51,666 nt of DNA, from NCBI GenBank assembly GCA_016198125.1, contig JACQJG010000001.1, forward strand, positions 1 through 51,666. Direction: 5' to 3'. The notes beneath the pieces are model-generated. The model worked only from the letters and a program-made list of their open reading frames with translations, was not told the origin of the DNA and did no database searches. This stretch comes from Candidatus Iainarchaeum sp. Lineage in GTDB: Archaea > Iainarchaeota > Iainarchaeia > Iainarchaeales > VGJJ01. How positions within the stretch are numbered: position 1 is the stretch's first letter; each line of letters starts with the position of its first letter. Below, piece by piece: positions 9,818-18,813 of this stretch. Position numbers and translations under genes: made by a program.

Positions 9818-10311
9818 TCCCCCTGCCCCCCGGCCAGCACAGCCACGTCAAACAACACACTGGTTTGCGCCGCGGCCCCATTAAGAGTTGCACGTGCCGC
9901 CAACTCATATTTTCCAGGCAGAACGCTGGACAAAAGAACAAACGGCACGCGCACGTTCCATTCATTCTCTCCAGGAAAAACCGTTTCGCTAAAATCAACG
10001 CGTTGAACTGCTTCATCTCCATGACGCAATTCCAAAACGCCCTGCAATTCTTTTTCATCTTCAAAAGAAGAGCCTGCGTAATGCAAAACCCCAACGAACT
10101 CCACCGGGGAACCTGAAAGAATAACGCCTGGCTGAACGGAAAACACGCGTTCACCAGACCATGCAAGCTCAGGGAGTTCAACAAACGCCGCCCCGCTTGG
10201 GGATTCCTCTACCGGAATAACATTGAACGCCAAAACCAGGATTAGAATGAATAACACTGCAAAGGGAATGCCGACCAGCAGTGCAACAGACTTTCTCCAT
10301 GACCAAACCAT
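9814..10311 (-). CDS. Single-pass membrane protein with extracytoplasmic beta/Ig-like domain
   Basis: MVWSWRKSVALLVGIPFAVLFILILVLAFNVIP TM anchor; 4-bp overlap with the downstream M15 gene; TATA-like tattattataag upstream of the ATG at 10311. Confidence 0.65.
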   Translation of the reverse strand: MVWSWRKSVALLVGIPFAVLFILILVLAFNVIPVEESPSGAAFVELPELAWSGERVFSVQPGVILSGSPVEFVGVLHYAGSSFEDEKELQGVLELRHGDEAVQRVDFSETVFPGENEWNVRVPFVLLSSVLPGKYELAARATLNGAAAQTSVLFDVAVLAGGQGE

Positions 10312-10375
10312 GAAGGAACGGAATGTAAAATCCCTTATAATAATACATGCCCTGCTTGGCGTGCGTGCAGGACAC

Positions 10376-11491
10376 TCACGCAAGCTCTTTCATGACAACA
10401 TTTCTTGGAAGTGCAAGTGCAATCACCCTTGTCCTTCCGCGGCCTTCCAGTTCCTTCCATGTAAGCGTGACCAGCTTCAAGGATTCCAGTTTGGCCAGCA
10501 CTTCCCGGGTTCTTCGCTCGCCCAATCCCTTGGCAGTTTGAAGGAGTTCATACAATTGACCCGAAGAAATGGACTCGCCCTTCCAATCCAGAATGCATTG
10601 CAGTACAACGCGTTCACTGTCGCTCAAACGCTCCATGGATTTTTTCAACGGAGACTCCATGGCAGCAAAGGCCTGGCGCGCATGGGGCACTTGAATGCTG
10701 GAAGCATTGGCGCGCTCTGCAATTCTGCCTGCTTTCAACAGCGCTTCAATGGCAATCCTGCAGTCCCCGCCTTTCCTGGCCGCATGGCCTGCAATCAGAG
10801 GAATGACCTCCTCTCCTACCCCGTGTCCAACAAACGCTTTTTCGCTGCGCTCGCGCAAAATGTCTTTCAACTGCATAGGAGTATACGCGTCAAATGCAAC
10901 GCTCAAACGGGAAAACGAACTGCGCACGCGGTCCTCAAAGCGCAAGGGAAGATGGGCATCATTGGATATCAACACCACTCCAACAAACTTTTTAGTTTGT
11001 TCAGAGGTGCGCAGCAAATCATACAACAACGCGTTGCCCTCGCGAAAAAACAACTGGTCAAATTCATCCAATACCACCACGGGAACAAAAGACGCGCGCT
11101 TCAAACCCTCCAAGAACTGTGCATAGGCTTCTGCAACCCCCACTCCGCGGCGCGGAACAGGAACGCCCAAAAAAGCGGCCAACTCGGTTAAAACCGATTG
11201 ACGGGAGTTGAATTCAAAGCAATTCAAGTACTTGGATTTCACGCGGTCTGAAAAGCCCTCCAAGTCGCGCAACACCAGCCGCATTGAAACCGTTTTACCA
11301 GTCCCCGTAGGACCGAACACAAAGACATTTTCAGGCCTGCCTCCCTGCGTTAAAGGCTTGAAGGCAAACGCAAATTCTTCCAATTGGCGTTCGCGGTGCA
11401 ACAATTGTTCCGGAACAAACTCCGGGTAAAGCACGCGTTCATCTTTGAATAAGGTGTGCTCCTTTTTACCGCGCGAAAAAAGATTCGTCAT
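10376..11491 (-). CDS. cdc6: Cdc6/Orc1-type origin recognition protein
   Basis: DERVLYPEFVPEQLLHRERQLEEFAFAF, Walker A GPTGTGKTVS, VVLDEFDQLF, winged-helix C-terminus. Confidence 0.93.
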   Translation of the reverse strand: MTNLFSRGKKEHTLFKDERVLYPEFVPEQLLHRERQLEEFAFAFKPLTQGGRPENVFVFGPTGTGKTVSMRLVLRDLEGFSDRVKSKYLNCFEFNSRQSVLTELAAFLGVPVPRRGVGVAEAYAQFLEGLKRASFVPVVVLDEFDQLFFREGNALLYDLLRTSEQTKKFVGVVLISNDAHLPLRFEDRVRSSFSRLSVAFDAYTPMQLKDILRERSEKAFVGHGVGEEVIPLIAGHAARKGGDCRIAIEALLKAGRIAERANASSIQVPHARQAFAAMESPLKKSMERLSDSERVVLQCILDWKGESISSGQLYELLQTAKGLGERRTREVLAKLESLKLVTLTWKELEGRGRTRVIALALPRNVVMKELA

Positions 11492-11625
11492 GCATACTCT
11501 CATAAAACACGTGCATAAATACGTTGTTGAAAAAAAATAAAAAGCACGCCCCTGACTTCACCGGCAACGCACGCCCTCCAAGGCTTTAAAACCAAGGACT
11601 TGGAAAAACGTACAGGTGATGTTGA

Positions 11626-11823
11626 ATGAAGGTAACCAAATTCAAATTCCATTCCATGGCCGTAGAAGACCTTGAACGGGAAATGCACATGCTCTTTGAA
11701 AAAATGACTGAAGGAAAAGGCTCCAATGGCACGCGCAACCTGTTATTGGAAGTGATTGGCGTATTGGAAGCCAAGCGCCTCAGACCCGAACCCATTCGCC
11801 TGGGAATTGGAAGCGTGGCGTGA
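11626..11823 (+). CDS. Small hypothetical protein
   Basis: 65-aa ORF overlapping the start of the AbrB-like ORF; divergent from cdc6. Confidence 0.45.
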   Translation: MKVTKFKFHSMAVEDLEREMHMLFEKMTEGKGSNGTRNLLLEVIGVLEAKRLRPEPIRLGIGSVA

Positions 11824-11849
11824 ACCTGTTGAAATCAGGGGGTAAAAGC

Positions 11850-12011
11850 ATGCTAAGAATCAAAAGAAAAGTATGGCGTACGGGACACGTAACCATCCCC
11901 CACGAGATACGCAAGGCCATTGGGCTCAAGCCAGGGGACCGGATTGAAATGACAACTGCCAAGAATAGGAATGACGGGATTACCATTAAAAAGGTCAAAG
12001 GAAAAACCTAG
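11850..12011 (+). CDS. AbrB/SpoVT-family DNA-binding protein
   Basis: VWRTGHVTIPHEIRKAIGLKPGDRIEMTT is the swapped-hairpin AbrB motif; longer GTG start at 11820 possible. Confidence 0.8.
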   Translation: MLRIKRKVWRTGHVTIPHEIRKAIGLKPGDRIEMTTAKNRNDGITIKKVKGKT

Positions 12012-12131
12012 TAAAGTCTTCGCGCGCAGGACTGCCATTGCCCTATGCGACGCTCAACTTACAGCTGACAAAAAAACGACAGAGCCAGCCAAGGAAAACC
12101 TTTAAATAGGGCTTTGTGCTTTGCACTTGAC

Positions 12132-14267
12132 ATGAACGTTCGCCGCTCCATTTTTTTTGGAATCGGTTTGTTGCTGGTTCTTGTGCTTGCACCGCTTTCC
12201 GTGGCCCAATTTGGAGGCGGATTCGACCAAGGGCCAGGCGATTTTGGCGGAGACCCATTTGGGGGTGGAGGCGGAGGATTCGGACAAGGACTGCCCCAAG
12301 GATTTGGAGGCGGCGGGCCTGGGGGATTTGGCGGTTTTGGAAGCGGTTTTGATGCAGGCAATCCATTCCAGTCCCAGGGATTCAGTCAAGCGGTTACAGG
12401 ATTCAACGACCAGCGTCAAATCATTTTACCCGGAAGAGTGGGAGAAAATTACGAGGGCGCTGTCGAACAATTCATTGGCTATGCCGTGGTAACCAACTCG
12501 GACGTTGACCAGGACCAATTGGAAGAACTGTGCATTGGGGGGCAGGACGCGCAAGTAGTGGAACAGGTCATGAACGCGGTTCGAAGAGAGGGAACGCAAA
12601 CCCTGCAGGAAGATTACTGCAGTGCATGGGATTACCGCTTGGAGGACATTGAAGACGCAAAAGCCATGTTGAGCGAGTCCTTTGAAGGAGGAGGCCCTTT
12701 TGGCGGACCAGAAGGACTGGACATTTCATGCGACAATCCGGGTGCGGCACAAGAGCAAATGACGGCAAAATGCAGTGAACGCTTCCAATCGGAATTCGAG
12801 GAACGCAGCCAGGGACAGGAAGGCGTTTGCAGTCAAATGCTGGAATTCGAGCGGGGCCGCTTTGAAAATATATGCCAAGATACTTACCAGCGCCAAGAAA
12901 GCCAACAATCCTGGCAACCCCCCGACCAGCAGTACAACCAACAATATAACCAACAATATGAAAACCAGTCTCCACCCCCTGAAAACCAACCTTCATTTCC
13001 TTTTAACGAGCCCCCACCCCAAGAAGACCATCCACCCGAACAACCCCCTCAAGATCAACCCCCCTCAGAACCACCGCCAAGCGAACCCCCGCCGCCCAGC
13101 GAACCACCACCCAGTGAACCTCCCCCAGGCACGGGTGCTGTAATACTACCCCAATTTGATAATCCACCCCCAGGACCTTCTGGAGGAATATATGGAGGAA
13201 CCCCTGGTGGAGGATTTGGCGATCCTTTTGGAGGGGGAAGCTATCCAAGCGGACCCCAGCAATACCCTAATCCCAACCAGTTCCCTGGACCTGGAGGGCC
13301 TGGAAGCGGGTTTGGACCAGGACCTGGGTTTGGTGGACCTGGCGGGTTTGAAGGAGGACCCTTTGGCGGACCAGGCGGACAGCCATTTGGAGGAGGGGGA
13401 CCTGGACCCAGTGGCCAAGGAGGGTTTGGACAAGGACCTAATGGACCTGGAGGAGGCCCTGGAGGCAAAGGATTTGGAGGGCCTGCTTTTTGCGGTTCGG
13501 ATGGTTCCTTTAACGAGTCTGCATTTGTAAGCCAATGCCAGGAAGAAAGCTCCAAGCACCGCGAAGAATTTGATTCCAGCAAAGTACAAAAATTCTGCGG
13601 CCGCATTGCGGAAAAAATGTCCCGCCAGGTGGAACGCATGTGTGAACGCATGGAAAAGCAAAAGGGAAACATTGAAAAGCAAATTGACCGCGCAGAAGCT
13701 TACATGAAAAAGGCGCGCGACAAGTGCTATAACAGTTTAGGGGAAGACCAGATACAAGCAGTCGTGGAAAAAAGGGTAGGAATTGAGTGCGCCCAGGTGC
13801 GCACGGAAAAAACGGCAAGAGCGCTAAGGGAAAAATTCAACGACCGCATCCGAACCGTTGAAACACTGCAGGACCTTGGAGACCTTGTAGATTCCCAGTA
13901 CGTTCCACTGGAAGCAAAAACTGAACTCTTGGACAGCATTGAAGCCACTGCCCATGCAACAGAATCCATTGCCAACCGCAGACAGGACCTTGAACAGAAA
14001 AAAACAGACTTCTTATACAACCTTACAGCTGCCATTGGACTGCAATCAGGCCACAAAGTGGAATCCGCGCAGGAACTCCAACAGGCATCCGAAAACCTCA
14101 TAGAAGCCGCTGAAAAACTGCGCGGCCTGCAGGAAAGCATACAGGACGAAAAAGCGGCAAAGGAAATAGGCGAAAAAGCAAACGAACTGGAAGAGGAAGC
14201 CCAGCAACGCGAAAAAGAAGCCACTGACTTAAGGGCAGGGGCACGCGGCTTCTTTGGCGGCGCGTAA
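12132..14267 (+). CDS. Secreted Gly/Pro/Gln-rich low-complexity protein with Cys-containing segments and C-terminal coiled coil
   Basis: Signal peptide MNVRRSIFFGIGLLLVLVLAPLSVAQ; GGFG/GPGG and PPSEPPP repeats; Glu/Lys-rich coiled-coil-like C-terminus; TATA tttaaata at 12101 fits ATG 12132. Confidence 0.8.
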   Translation: MNVRRSIFFGIGLLLVLVLAPLSVAQFGGGFDQGPGDFGGDPFGGGGGGFGQGLPQGFGGGGPGGFGGFGSGFDAGNPFQSQGFSQAVTGFNDQRQIILPGRVGENYEGAVEQFIGYAVVTNSDVDQDQLEELCIGGQDAQVVEQVMNAVRREGTQTLQEDYCSAWDYRLEDIEDAKAMLSESFEGGGPFGGPEGLDISCDNPGAAQEQMTAKCSERFQSEFEERSQGQEGVCSQMLEFERGRFENICQDTYQRQESQQSWQPPDQQYNQQYNQQYENQSPPPENQPSFPFNEPPPQEDHPPEQPPQDQPPSEPPPSEPPPPSEPPPSEPPPGTGAVILPQFDNPPPGPSGGIYGGTPGGGFGDPFGGGSYPSGPQQYPNPNQFPGPGGPGSGFGPGPGFGGPGGFEGGPFGGPGGQPFGGGGPGPSGQGGFGQGPNGPGGGPGGKGFGGPAFCGSDGSFNESAFVSQCQEESSKHREEFDSSKVQKFCGRIAEKMSRQVERMCERMEKQKGNIEKQIDRAEAYMKKARDKCYNSLGEDQIQAVVEKRVGIECAQVRTEKTARALREKFNDRIRTVETLQDLGDLVDSQYVPLEAKTELLDSIEATAHATESIANRRQDLEQKKTDFLYNLTAAIGLQSGHKVESAQELQQASENLIEAAEKLRGLQESIQDEKAAKEIGEKANELEEEAQQREKEATDLRAGARGFFGGA
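12918..13490 (+). repeat. Degenerate coding low-complexity region: QQYNQQY, PPSEPPP and GGPGGFGG units
   Basis: Read in the translation and visible in DNA as ccacc(c/g)agcgaacc and ggaccaggagg-type units. Confidence 0.8.
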
Positions 14268-14309
14268 TCAAAACAGGTCCTTTAAATCTTTTCAACGCAT
14301 TTTAATGGC

Positions 14310-15146
14310 ATGACCCCGTTGCGCTTTGGCCCTGCAGGCATTCCCTATTCCAGTCCCAAACCAGGATTGTTGGAAGGAATCAAGCACTGTGCAACCCTTG
14401 GACTGAATGCCATGGAATTGGAGTTTGTAAGAGGCGTGTACCTGAAAGAAGAAACTGCACGCGAAGCCAGGCCCTTGGCGGAAAAGCTGGGCATTGCGTT
14501 AACCGTGCACGCCCCCTATTACATCAATTTGAACTCGGAAAAAGAAGAAACCGTAAAAGCCAGCATGCAACGCCTTTTACTTTCCTGCAAAATGGGCGGA
14601 CTCGCAGGCGCGACCAGCGTGGCCGTGCACGCAGCGTACAGGCACGCCACGCCCGCCCAGGAACTCACGCGCATCGTACACGAACGCTGCGTGGAAGTAC
14701 AAGAACGCGTGGACCAGGAACACTTGCCTGCGCCCATCAAAGTGGCCCCCGAACTCGCGGGAAAACACTCCCAATGGGGCACCCTGGAAGAAGTGCTTGA
14801 ACTTGCACAAGACAAGCGCCTGGGGTTTTGCATTGACTTTGCGCACCACCATGCAAAAACCAATGGAAGCCTAACCACTCAAAAAGCGTTTGACAAACTA
14901 TTGGAGGCCATTGAAAAAACAGATTCAAACCACTTGAAAAACATGCACATTCAATGCGCGGGCATTCAGTACTCGGAAAAAGGGGAACGCAATCACTTAC
15001 CCTTTCAACACCCGCAAAACACGCTGAACTGGAAAGCCCTTGCACAAAGCCTCCAAGCATTTGACGTACGCGGAACAGTCATTGTTGAATCCCCTGCACA
15101 AGAAGATGACGCGTTATTGTTGAAAAACCACTATGACTCTATTTAA
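14310..15146 (+). CDS. Endonuclease IV-like AP endonuclease family 2 (TIM barrel)
   Basis: RFGPAGIPYSSPKPG, HAPYYINLNS, FCIDFAHHHA, VIVESP. Confidence 0.82.
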   Translation: MTPLRFGPAGIPYSSPKPGLLEGIKHCATLGLNAMELEFVRGVYLKEETAREARPLAEKLGIALTVHAPYYINLNSEKEETVKASMQRLLLSCKMGGLAGATSVAVHAAYRHATPAQELTRIVHERCVEVQERVDQEHLPAPIKVAPELAGKHSQWGTLEEVLELAQDKRLGFCIDFAHHHAKTNGSLTTQKAFDKLLEAIEKTDSNHLKNMHIQCAGIQYSEKGERNHLPFQHPQNTLNWKALAQSLQAFDVRGTVIVESPAQEDDALLLKNHYDSI

Positions 15147-15217
15147 ACACACTGCCTTAAACCAAAAAACGTGTTTTTGGGTTCAAACCACAAGAAAAAA
15201 AGCCTCTTACAGAGCCC

Positions 15218-15823
15218 ATGAATGGCATGAACACCCAAGGATTCATGGCGCCTGCAACCCTGCTCTTTGTGGGCCTCCTGGTGCTTGTTCCTGCAAGCGC
15301 TGGACAAACCGCTGAACAGGCATTCCATCAAACCCAGTACACCCTAATATCATTGGAAAAATCCAACCTGGAACGCACCCTGCTTGAAACAAACTTTGAC
15401 CATTCCATTGAAAATGCCCTCACTCAAGGGCTTTTACTCCATGAAAACCAGCCCGCGCTTGAAAAGCGCGTGCTAAAAACCATGCTGGAATGGAATTCAA
15501 ACGCGATTCAAAATCCGCAAGTAAAAGCAATTGAACTAATGCCTGCGAACACGCATAATTACTGGAAACACGCAGGAAAGCCCGGAAAAAAAGGAAAGCC
15601 TTTCACAAAGGAAAACCTCCAAGGAACATTCAACGTAATTGTGCTCCCATTGAATAAACTGTCCACCCAAGCTGTTTACACGTTTCACGGGGGCGTTTTT
15701 CACGAACACGTTATTTTTGCCCACCTCCAGGCGGGAAACGTAGGGCATGCCATGCTTGTACCCCAAGGATTCCAGGTTTGCAGGAGACTAATCGGGGCAC
15801 TGGTGGTTCCATGCACGCCTTAG
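15218..15823 (+). CDS. Secreted/pilin-like hypothetical protein
   Basis: NTQGFMAPATLLFVGLLVLVPASAG hydrophobic N-terminus followed by a Gln/Glu-rich helix; followed by pilin-like ORFs. Confidence 0.55.
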   Translation: MNGMNTQGFMAPATLLFVGLLVLVPASAGQTAEQAFHQTQYTLISLEKSNLERTLLETNFDHSIENALTQGLLLHENQPALEKRVLKTMLEWNSNAIQNPQVKAIELMPANTHNYWKHAGKPGKKGKPFTKENLQGTFNVIVLPLNKLSTQAVYTFHGGVFHEHVIFAHLQAGNVGHAMLVPQGFQVCRRLIGALVVPCTP

Positions 15824-16080
15824 AAGCATTAATGGCATTCCTCCTGCTCATGAGCGCGCTTTCCTTTCTTATCAGCACCCAGACACACGCACTTGAAAAT
15901 GCAAAAAAATCCACGCACACTTTTTCCATTGAAACAAACAAACACGTGTGCATACTAAGCATTAAAGGAGTTCAAGCCAATGAAGGCATTGCATGGAATG
16001 CATGCCCGCTTTCCCTGGTTCAATGGAACGCATTGAATGAAACAGCGTTTTTGGCTGTAGACGCCAACCATTACACTTAA
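15778..16080 (+). CDS. Pilin-like small protein (TTG start at 15778 or ATG at 15811)
   Basis: MHALEALMAFLLLMSALSFLISTQ: pilin-like hydrophobic helix with Glu at +5 from the Met at 15811. Confidence 0.6.
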   Translation: MQETNRGTGGSMHALEALMAFLLLMSALSFLISTQTHALENAKKSTHTFSIETNKHVCILSIKGVQANEGIAWNACPLSLVQWNALNETAFLAVDANHYT

Positions 16081-16097
16081 AAAAAAAAGGAAAGGGC

Positions 16098-16562
16098 ATG
16101 CACGCATTGGAAGCACTACTGGCCATTACGTTTTACCTGCTCGCCTTATTACTTGCATACCAGCATGTAAGCCAAGAACTGCAATACCTTGATGCACAGT
16201 CCAAACAATTTTCCCTGCACGCCCACGCGTTGCTGGCAAGCGATTTGCTTATAAAACACGCCCAACCCAACAACCCCTTGCAGGGCAGTGCAGTGTATTC
16301 AGAGGAAAAGAAACGCGTACTTGAAAATGTTTTGGAGGAAAAAAAACTAAATGAAATTTTTCTTGAGGACCAGAACCTGCAGGAATACTTTGTGCAACGC
16401 GTGCAGTGGGGCTCCTTCAACGGAACAACCCAACTCATTGCGTTGGAAGAGCCTTCAACCCTGTGTGCAAGCATTCAACGCCTGGTGTGGATTAAAGGGT
16501 CCGTTTTGGAAAAAGGAATGGTGGAGGTACGCGTATGCACGCCCGCGGATTTTACTACCTGA
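16098..16562 (+). CDS. Pilin-like protein
   Basis: MHALEALLAITFYLLALLLAYQHVSQELQYLDAQ; purine-rich ggaaaggg just upstream of the ATG. Confidence 0.65.
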   Translation: MHALEALLAITFYLLALLLAYQHVSQELQYLDAQSKQFSLHAHALLASDLLIKHAQPNNPLQGSAVYSEEKKRVLENVLEEKKLNEIFLEDQNLQEYFVQRVQWGSFNGTTQLIALEEPSTLCASIQRLVWIKGSVLEKGMVEVRVCTPADFTT

Positions 16563-16894
16563 CTGAATTTTTAATCGGGTTTGCACTCTTGACAGGCTTG
16601 CTTGCACTCTCACCTGTTTCAGAACCCCTGGCACTGGAAAAAACGCTCGTGCAGGCGCGACTGAATGATGCATTAAAAGTGTGGGCCTTTCAGCCCCCTC
16701 CAACGCCTGAAGAAGCCTGGGAAGACCTTGAAAAAATGTTTCCCGCTTATTCCAAAACCCTGAAATGGGGCGAAGAAACATTTGGAAACCCCAATCCAAA
16801 AAGCGAAGGAGTGGCAAGCGAAGGAATACTGTACACGCCCAACCCTATACAGGTAAAGATCATGGTCTACCTTCACGCTCCAGACCCTGTTTAA
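16535..16894 (+). CDS. Pilin-like protein
   Basis: MHARGFYYLTEFLIGFALLTGLLALS; overlaps the upstream ORF. Confidence 0.55.
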   Translation: MHARGFYYLTEFLIGFALLTGLLALSPVSEPLALEKTLVQARLNDALKVWAFQPPPTPEEAWEDLEKMFPAYSKTLKWGEETFGNPNPKSEGVASEGILYTPNPIQVKIMVYLHAPDPV

Positions 16895-17316
16895 GGCTGC
16901 AACGTGCCTATAAGGTTGGGCGGTTCATGGGCCATGGAAAACGCAAACGCGCCTTTCACCGTTCCTTCCAACTCATCCAGCCCAGGCACCTGAACTTGAA
17001 TCTTTTTAATTAACATTGAATGGGCATCGTAAACTGAGACTGAAAGAGTGTGCGCATTCACTGAAACATGCCACGTGTTTAATGCCAGGCCTTTGATTAA
17101 AACAGTAGAACCTGAACCAAGGACCTGCAGTGTTTGGGCTTCCCCTTGCACGCGCTGCGCAAACGAGTACGCATACTTTACGTCCAATGCTTCCACGCCC
17201 TTTGCGTGCACAAACAAGGCCAAACCAACAAAAGCCCCTAAAATGCCCAGCATAATGCCTGCAACCAGCAGGTATTCAAGAGAAACCTGTGCACGTACAG
17301 CCAAACCTTTGGACAT
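16891..17316 (-). CDS. Class III signal peptide (archaeal pilin-like) protein
   Basis: AVRAQVSLEYLLVAGIMLGILGAFVGLALF. Confidence 0.78.
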   Translation of the reverse strand: MSKGLAVRAQVSLEYLLVAGIMLGILGAFVGLALFVHAKGVEALDVKYAYSFAQRVQGEAQTLQVLGSGSTVLIKGLALNTWHVSVNAHTLSVSVYDAHSMLIKKIQVQVPGLDELEGTVKGAFAFSMAHEPPNLIGTLQP

Positions 17317-17484
17317 TCAAATATCCTCAATTTGCTTGAAAATATCCTCGGTCTTCTTTTCAATGACCTTGGAACCCTTCTCAGTGGTGGACTGCAATTG
17401 GGATACAAGAAGCAGGACGATGGCCACTACCGCTGCAAGCAGGACAATCAACTCCACTGAAATCTGGGCGCGCTCATCCAACAT
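17317..17484 (-). CDS. Class III signal peptide small pilin-like protein
   Basis: MLDERAQISVELIVLLAAVVAIVLLLVSQLQSTTEKG; start placed at the internal Met of the 85-aa ORF. Confidence 0.75.
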   Translation of the reverse strand: MLDERAQISVELIVLLAAVVAIVLLLVSQLQSTTEKGSKVIEKKTEDIFKQIEDI

Positions 17485-17602
17485 AAAAGAAAAGGGGCAC
17501 GCACAACCATTAAATGGCCTTTGTAGTAAACCAAAAAACGCGAACCTTGTGGGAAGCCGAAAAGTTTTTCCCAACCTTTAAAAACCCTTTCGGGTTAAAA
17601 CA

Positions 17603-18181
17603 GTGACACGCATGCACGCCAAGGAACGCAACGACCTCATCATCTCATGGATTACCATCAGCATTGCATTTGCATGGGTGTTTGGAAGGCAGGGCCTCAA
17701 CATTACAAGCTTCCTGTCTGTCTTCCCCATGGCCCTGGTGGCTGTTGGAACCGGGTTCATCTTACACGAACTTGCACACAAGTACACGGCCATTCACTTT
17801 GGGGCCAGGGCAGAGTACAGGGCGTGGATGCAGGGGCTTGTATTCGCATTGCTCACCAGCCTCATTGGATTTGTTTTCGCGGCTCCAGGGGCTACCTACA
17901 TTTTTGGCGGGCACATCAACGCGAAAAAGAACGCGCTAATCTCCCTTGCAGGACCTGCCACCAACATCGTACTGGGAATTGCGTTCATCACCCTTGCATT
18001 TCTCATTGGGCCTTACAATCCTTTCTTTGAAACCGCTTCTCTCACTGCAAGCGTGAACCTGTTCCTTGCATTGTTCAACATGCTTCCCATTTTTCCCTTG
18101 GACGGAAGCAAGGTTTTCTCTTGGAGTAAAGGAGTGTGGGCGCTTGTATTCGTGCCTTTGCTCGTACTCGTATTCCTTTAA
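17603..18181 (+). CDS. Site-2 protease-like M50 family membrane metalloprotease
   Basis: GTGFILHELAHKYTAIHFGA (HExxH in TM), NIVLG, NMLPIFPLDGSKVF; GTG start supported by TATA-like tttaaaaa at 17577. Confidence 0.88.
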   Translation: MTRMHAKERNDLIISWITISIAFAWVFGRQGLNITSFLSVFPMALVAVGTGFILHELAHKYTAIHFGARAEYRAWMQGLVFALLTSLIGFVFAAPGATYIFGGHINAKKNALISLAGPATNIVLGIAFITLAFLIGPYNPFFETASLTASVNLFLALFNMLPIFPLDGSKVFSWSKGVWALVFVPLLVLVFL

Positions 18182-18228
18182 GCAGCACCGTTCAAAAGAA
18201 TTAATAAGCCCAAAACCCTCCACTGCCC

Positions 18229-18783
18229 ATGCTAGACGCCTTCCTTGTGTCTTTTGCATTATTTTTAGTTTCAGAAGCCACTGACAAAACACAGCTTCTC
18301 ATATTCACGCTCGGCCTTAAATTCAAAAAACCTGTACACGTGTTCTTTGGCGCATTATCTGCGCACACGCTCATTGACGGACTCACCATGGCACTGGGAA
18401 GTTTTTTGGGCCACCTGCTCCGTGCGCCCTGGCTCAAATATGCAGTGGGACTTGCATTCATTGGAATCGGCGTGCACCACTGGATGGCAAAAGAAGAAGG
18501 AGACGGAAAAGAATTCAAGCACAAAAACGCGTTCCTGTACACGTTTGGAACAGTTGCGCTGGCAGAGTTTGGAGATAAAAGCCAGGTGATTTCAGGGTTG
18601 TTGGCCGTGCACTATGAAGACTTTTGGAGCGTGTTCATTGGAATCACTTTTGCGCTCGCACTGCTTATCGCATTGAATTTAACGCTTGAAGAACATTACG
18701 CAAAAAAAATTCCAAAAAAAACCGTTAAATGGGTTTCAAGCGCGCTGTTCATTTTATTTGGAATTGCAAGCATTCTTGCATAA
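18229..18783 (+). CDS. GDT1/TMEM165 (UPF0016) family cation transporter
   Basis: Two hydrophobic halves with SEATDKTQ and ALAEFGDKSQ motifs. Confidence 0.85.
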   Translation: MLDAFLVSFALFLVSEATDKTQLLIFTLGLKFKKPVHVFFGALSAHTLIDGLTMALGSFLGHLLRAPWLKYAVGLAFIGIGVHHWMAKEEGDGKEFKHKNAFLYTFGTVALAEFGDKSQVISGLLAVHYEDFWSVFIGITFALALLIALNLTLEEHYAKKIPKKTVKWVSSALFILFGIASILA

Positions 18784-18813
18784 TACGCCTGGGCGGGCGA
18801 AAAAAATAAAATC

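Noticed and set aside
10223-11191. 322-aa plus-strand ORF antisense to cdc6
   Set aside because: The minus frame encodes clear Cdc6 motifs; the plus translation shows no coherent domain and is explained by codon bias.
11504-11625. Possible replication origin between divergent cdc6 and ORF 11626
   Set aside because: There is an A-rich stretch (gaaaaaaaataaaaa) but I could not find repeated ORB-like elements; cumulative skew over the whole chromosome would be needed.
12043-12419. Minus-strand Pro-rich ORFs opposite the Gly-rich tract
   Set aside because: Reverse complement of Gly codons gives Pro; shadow of the low-complexity plus-strand gene, which has a signal peptide and promoter.
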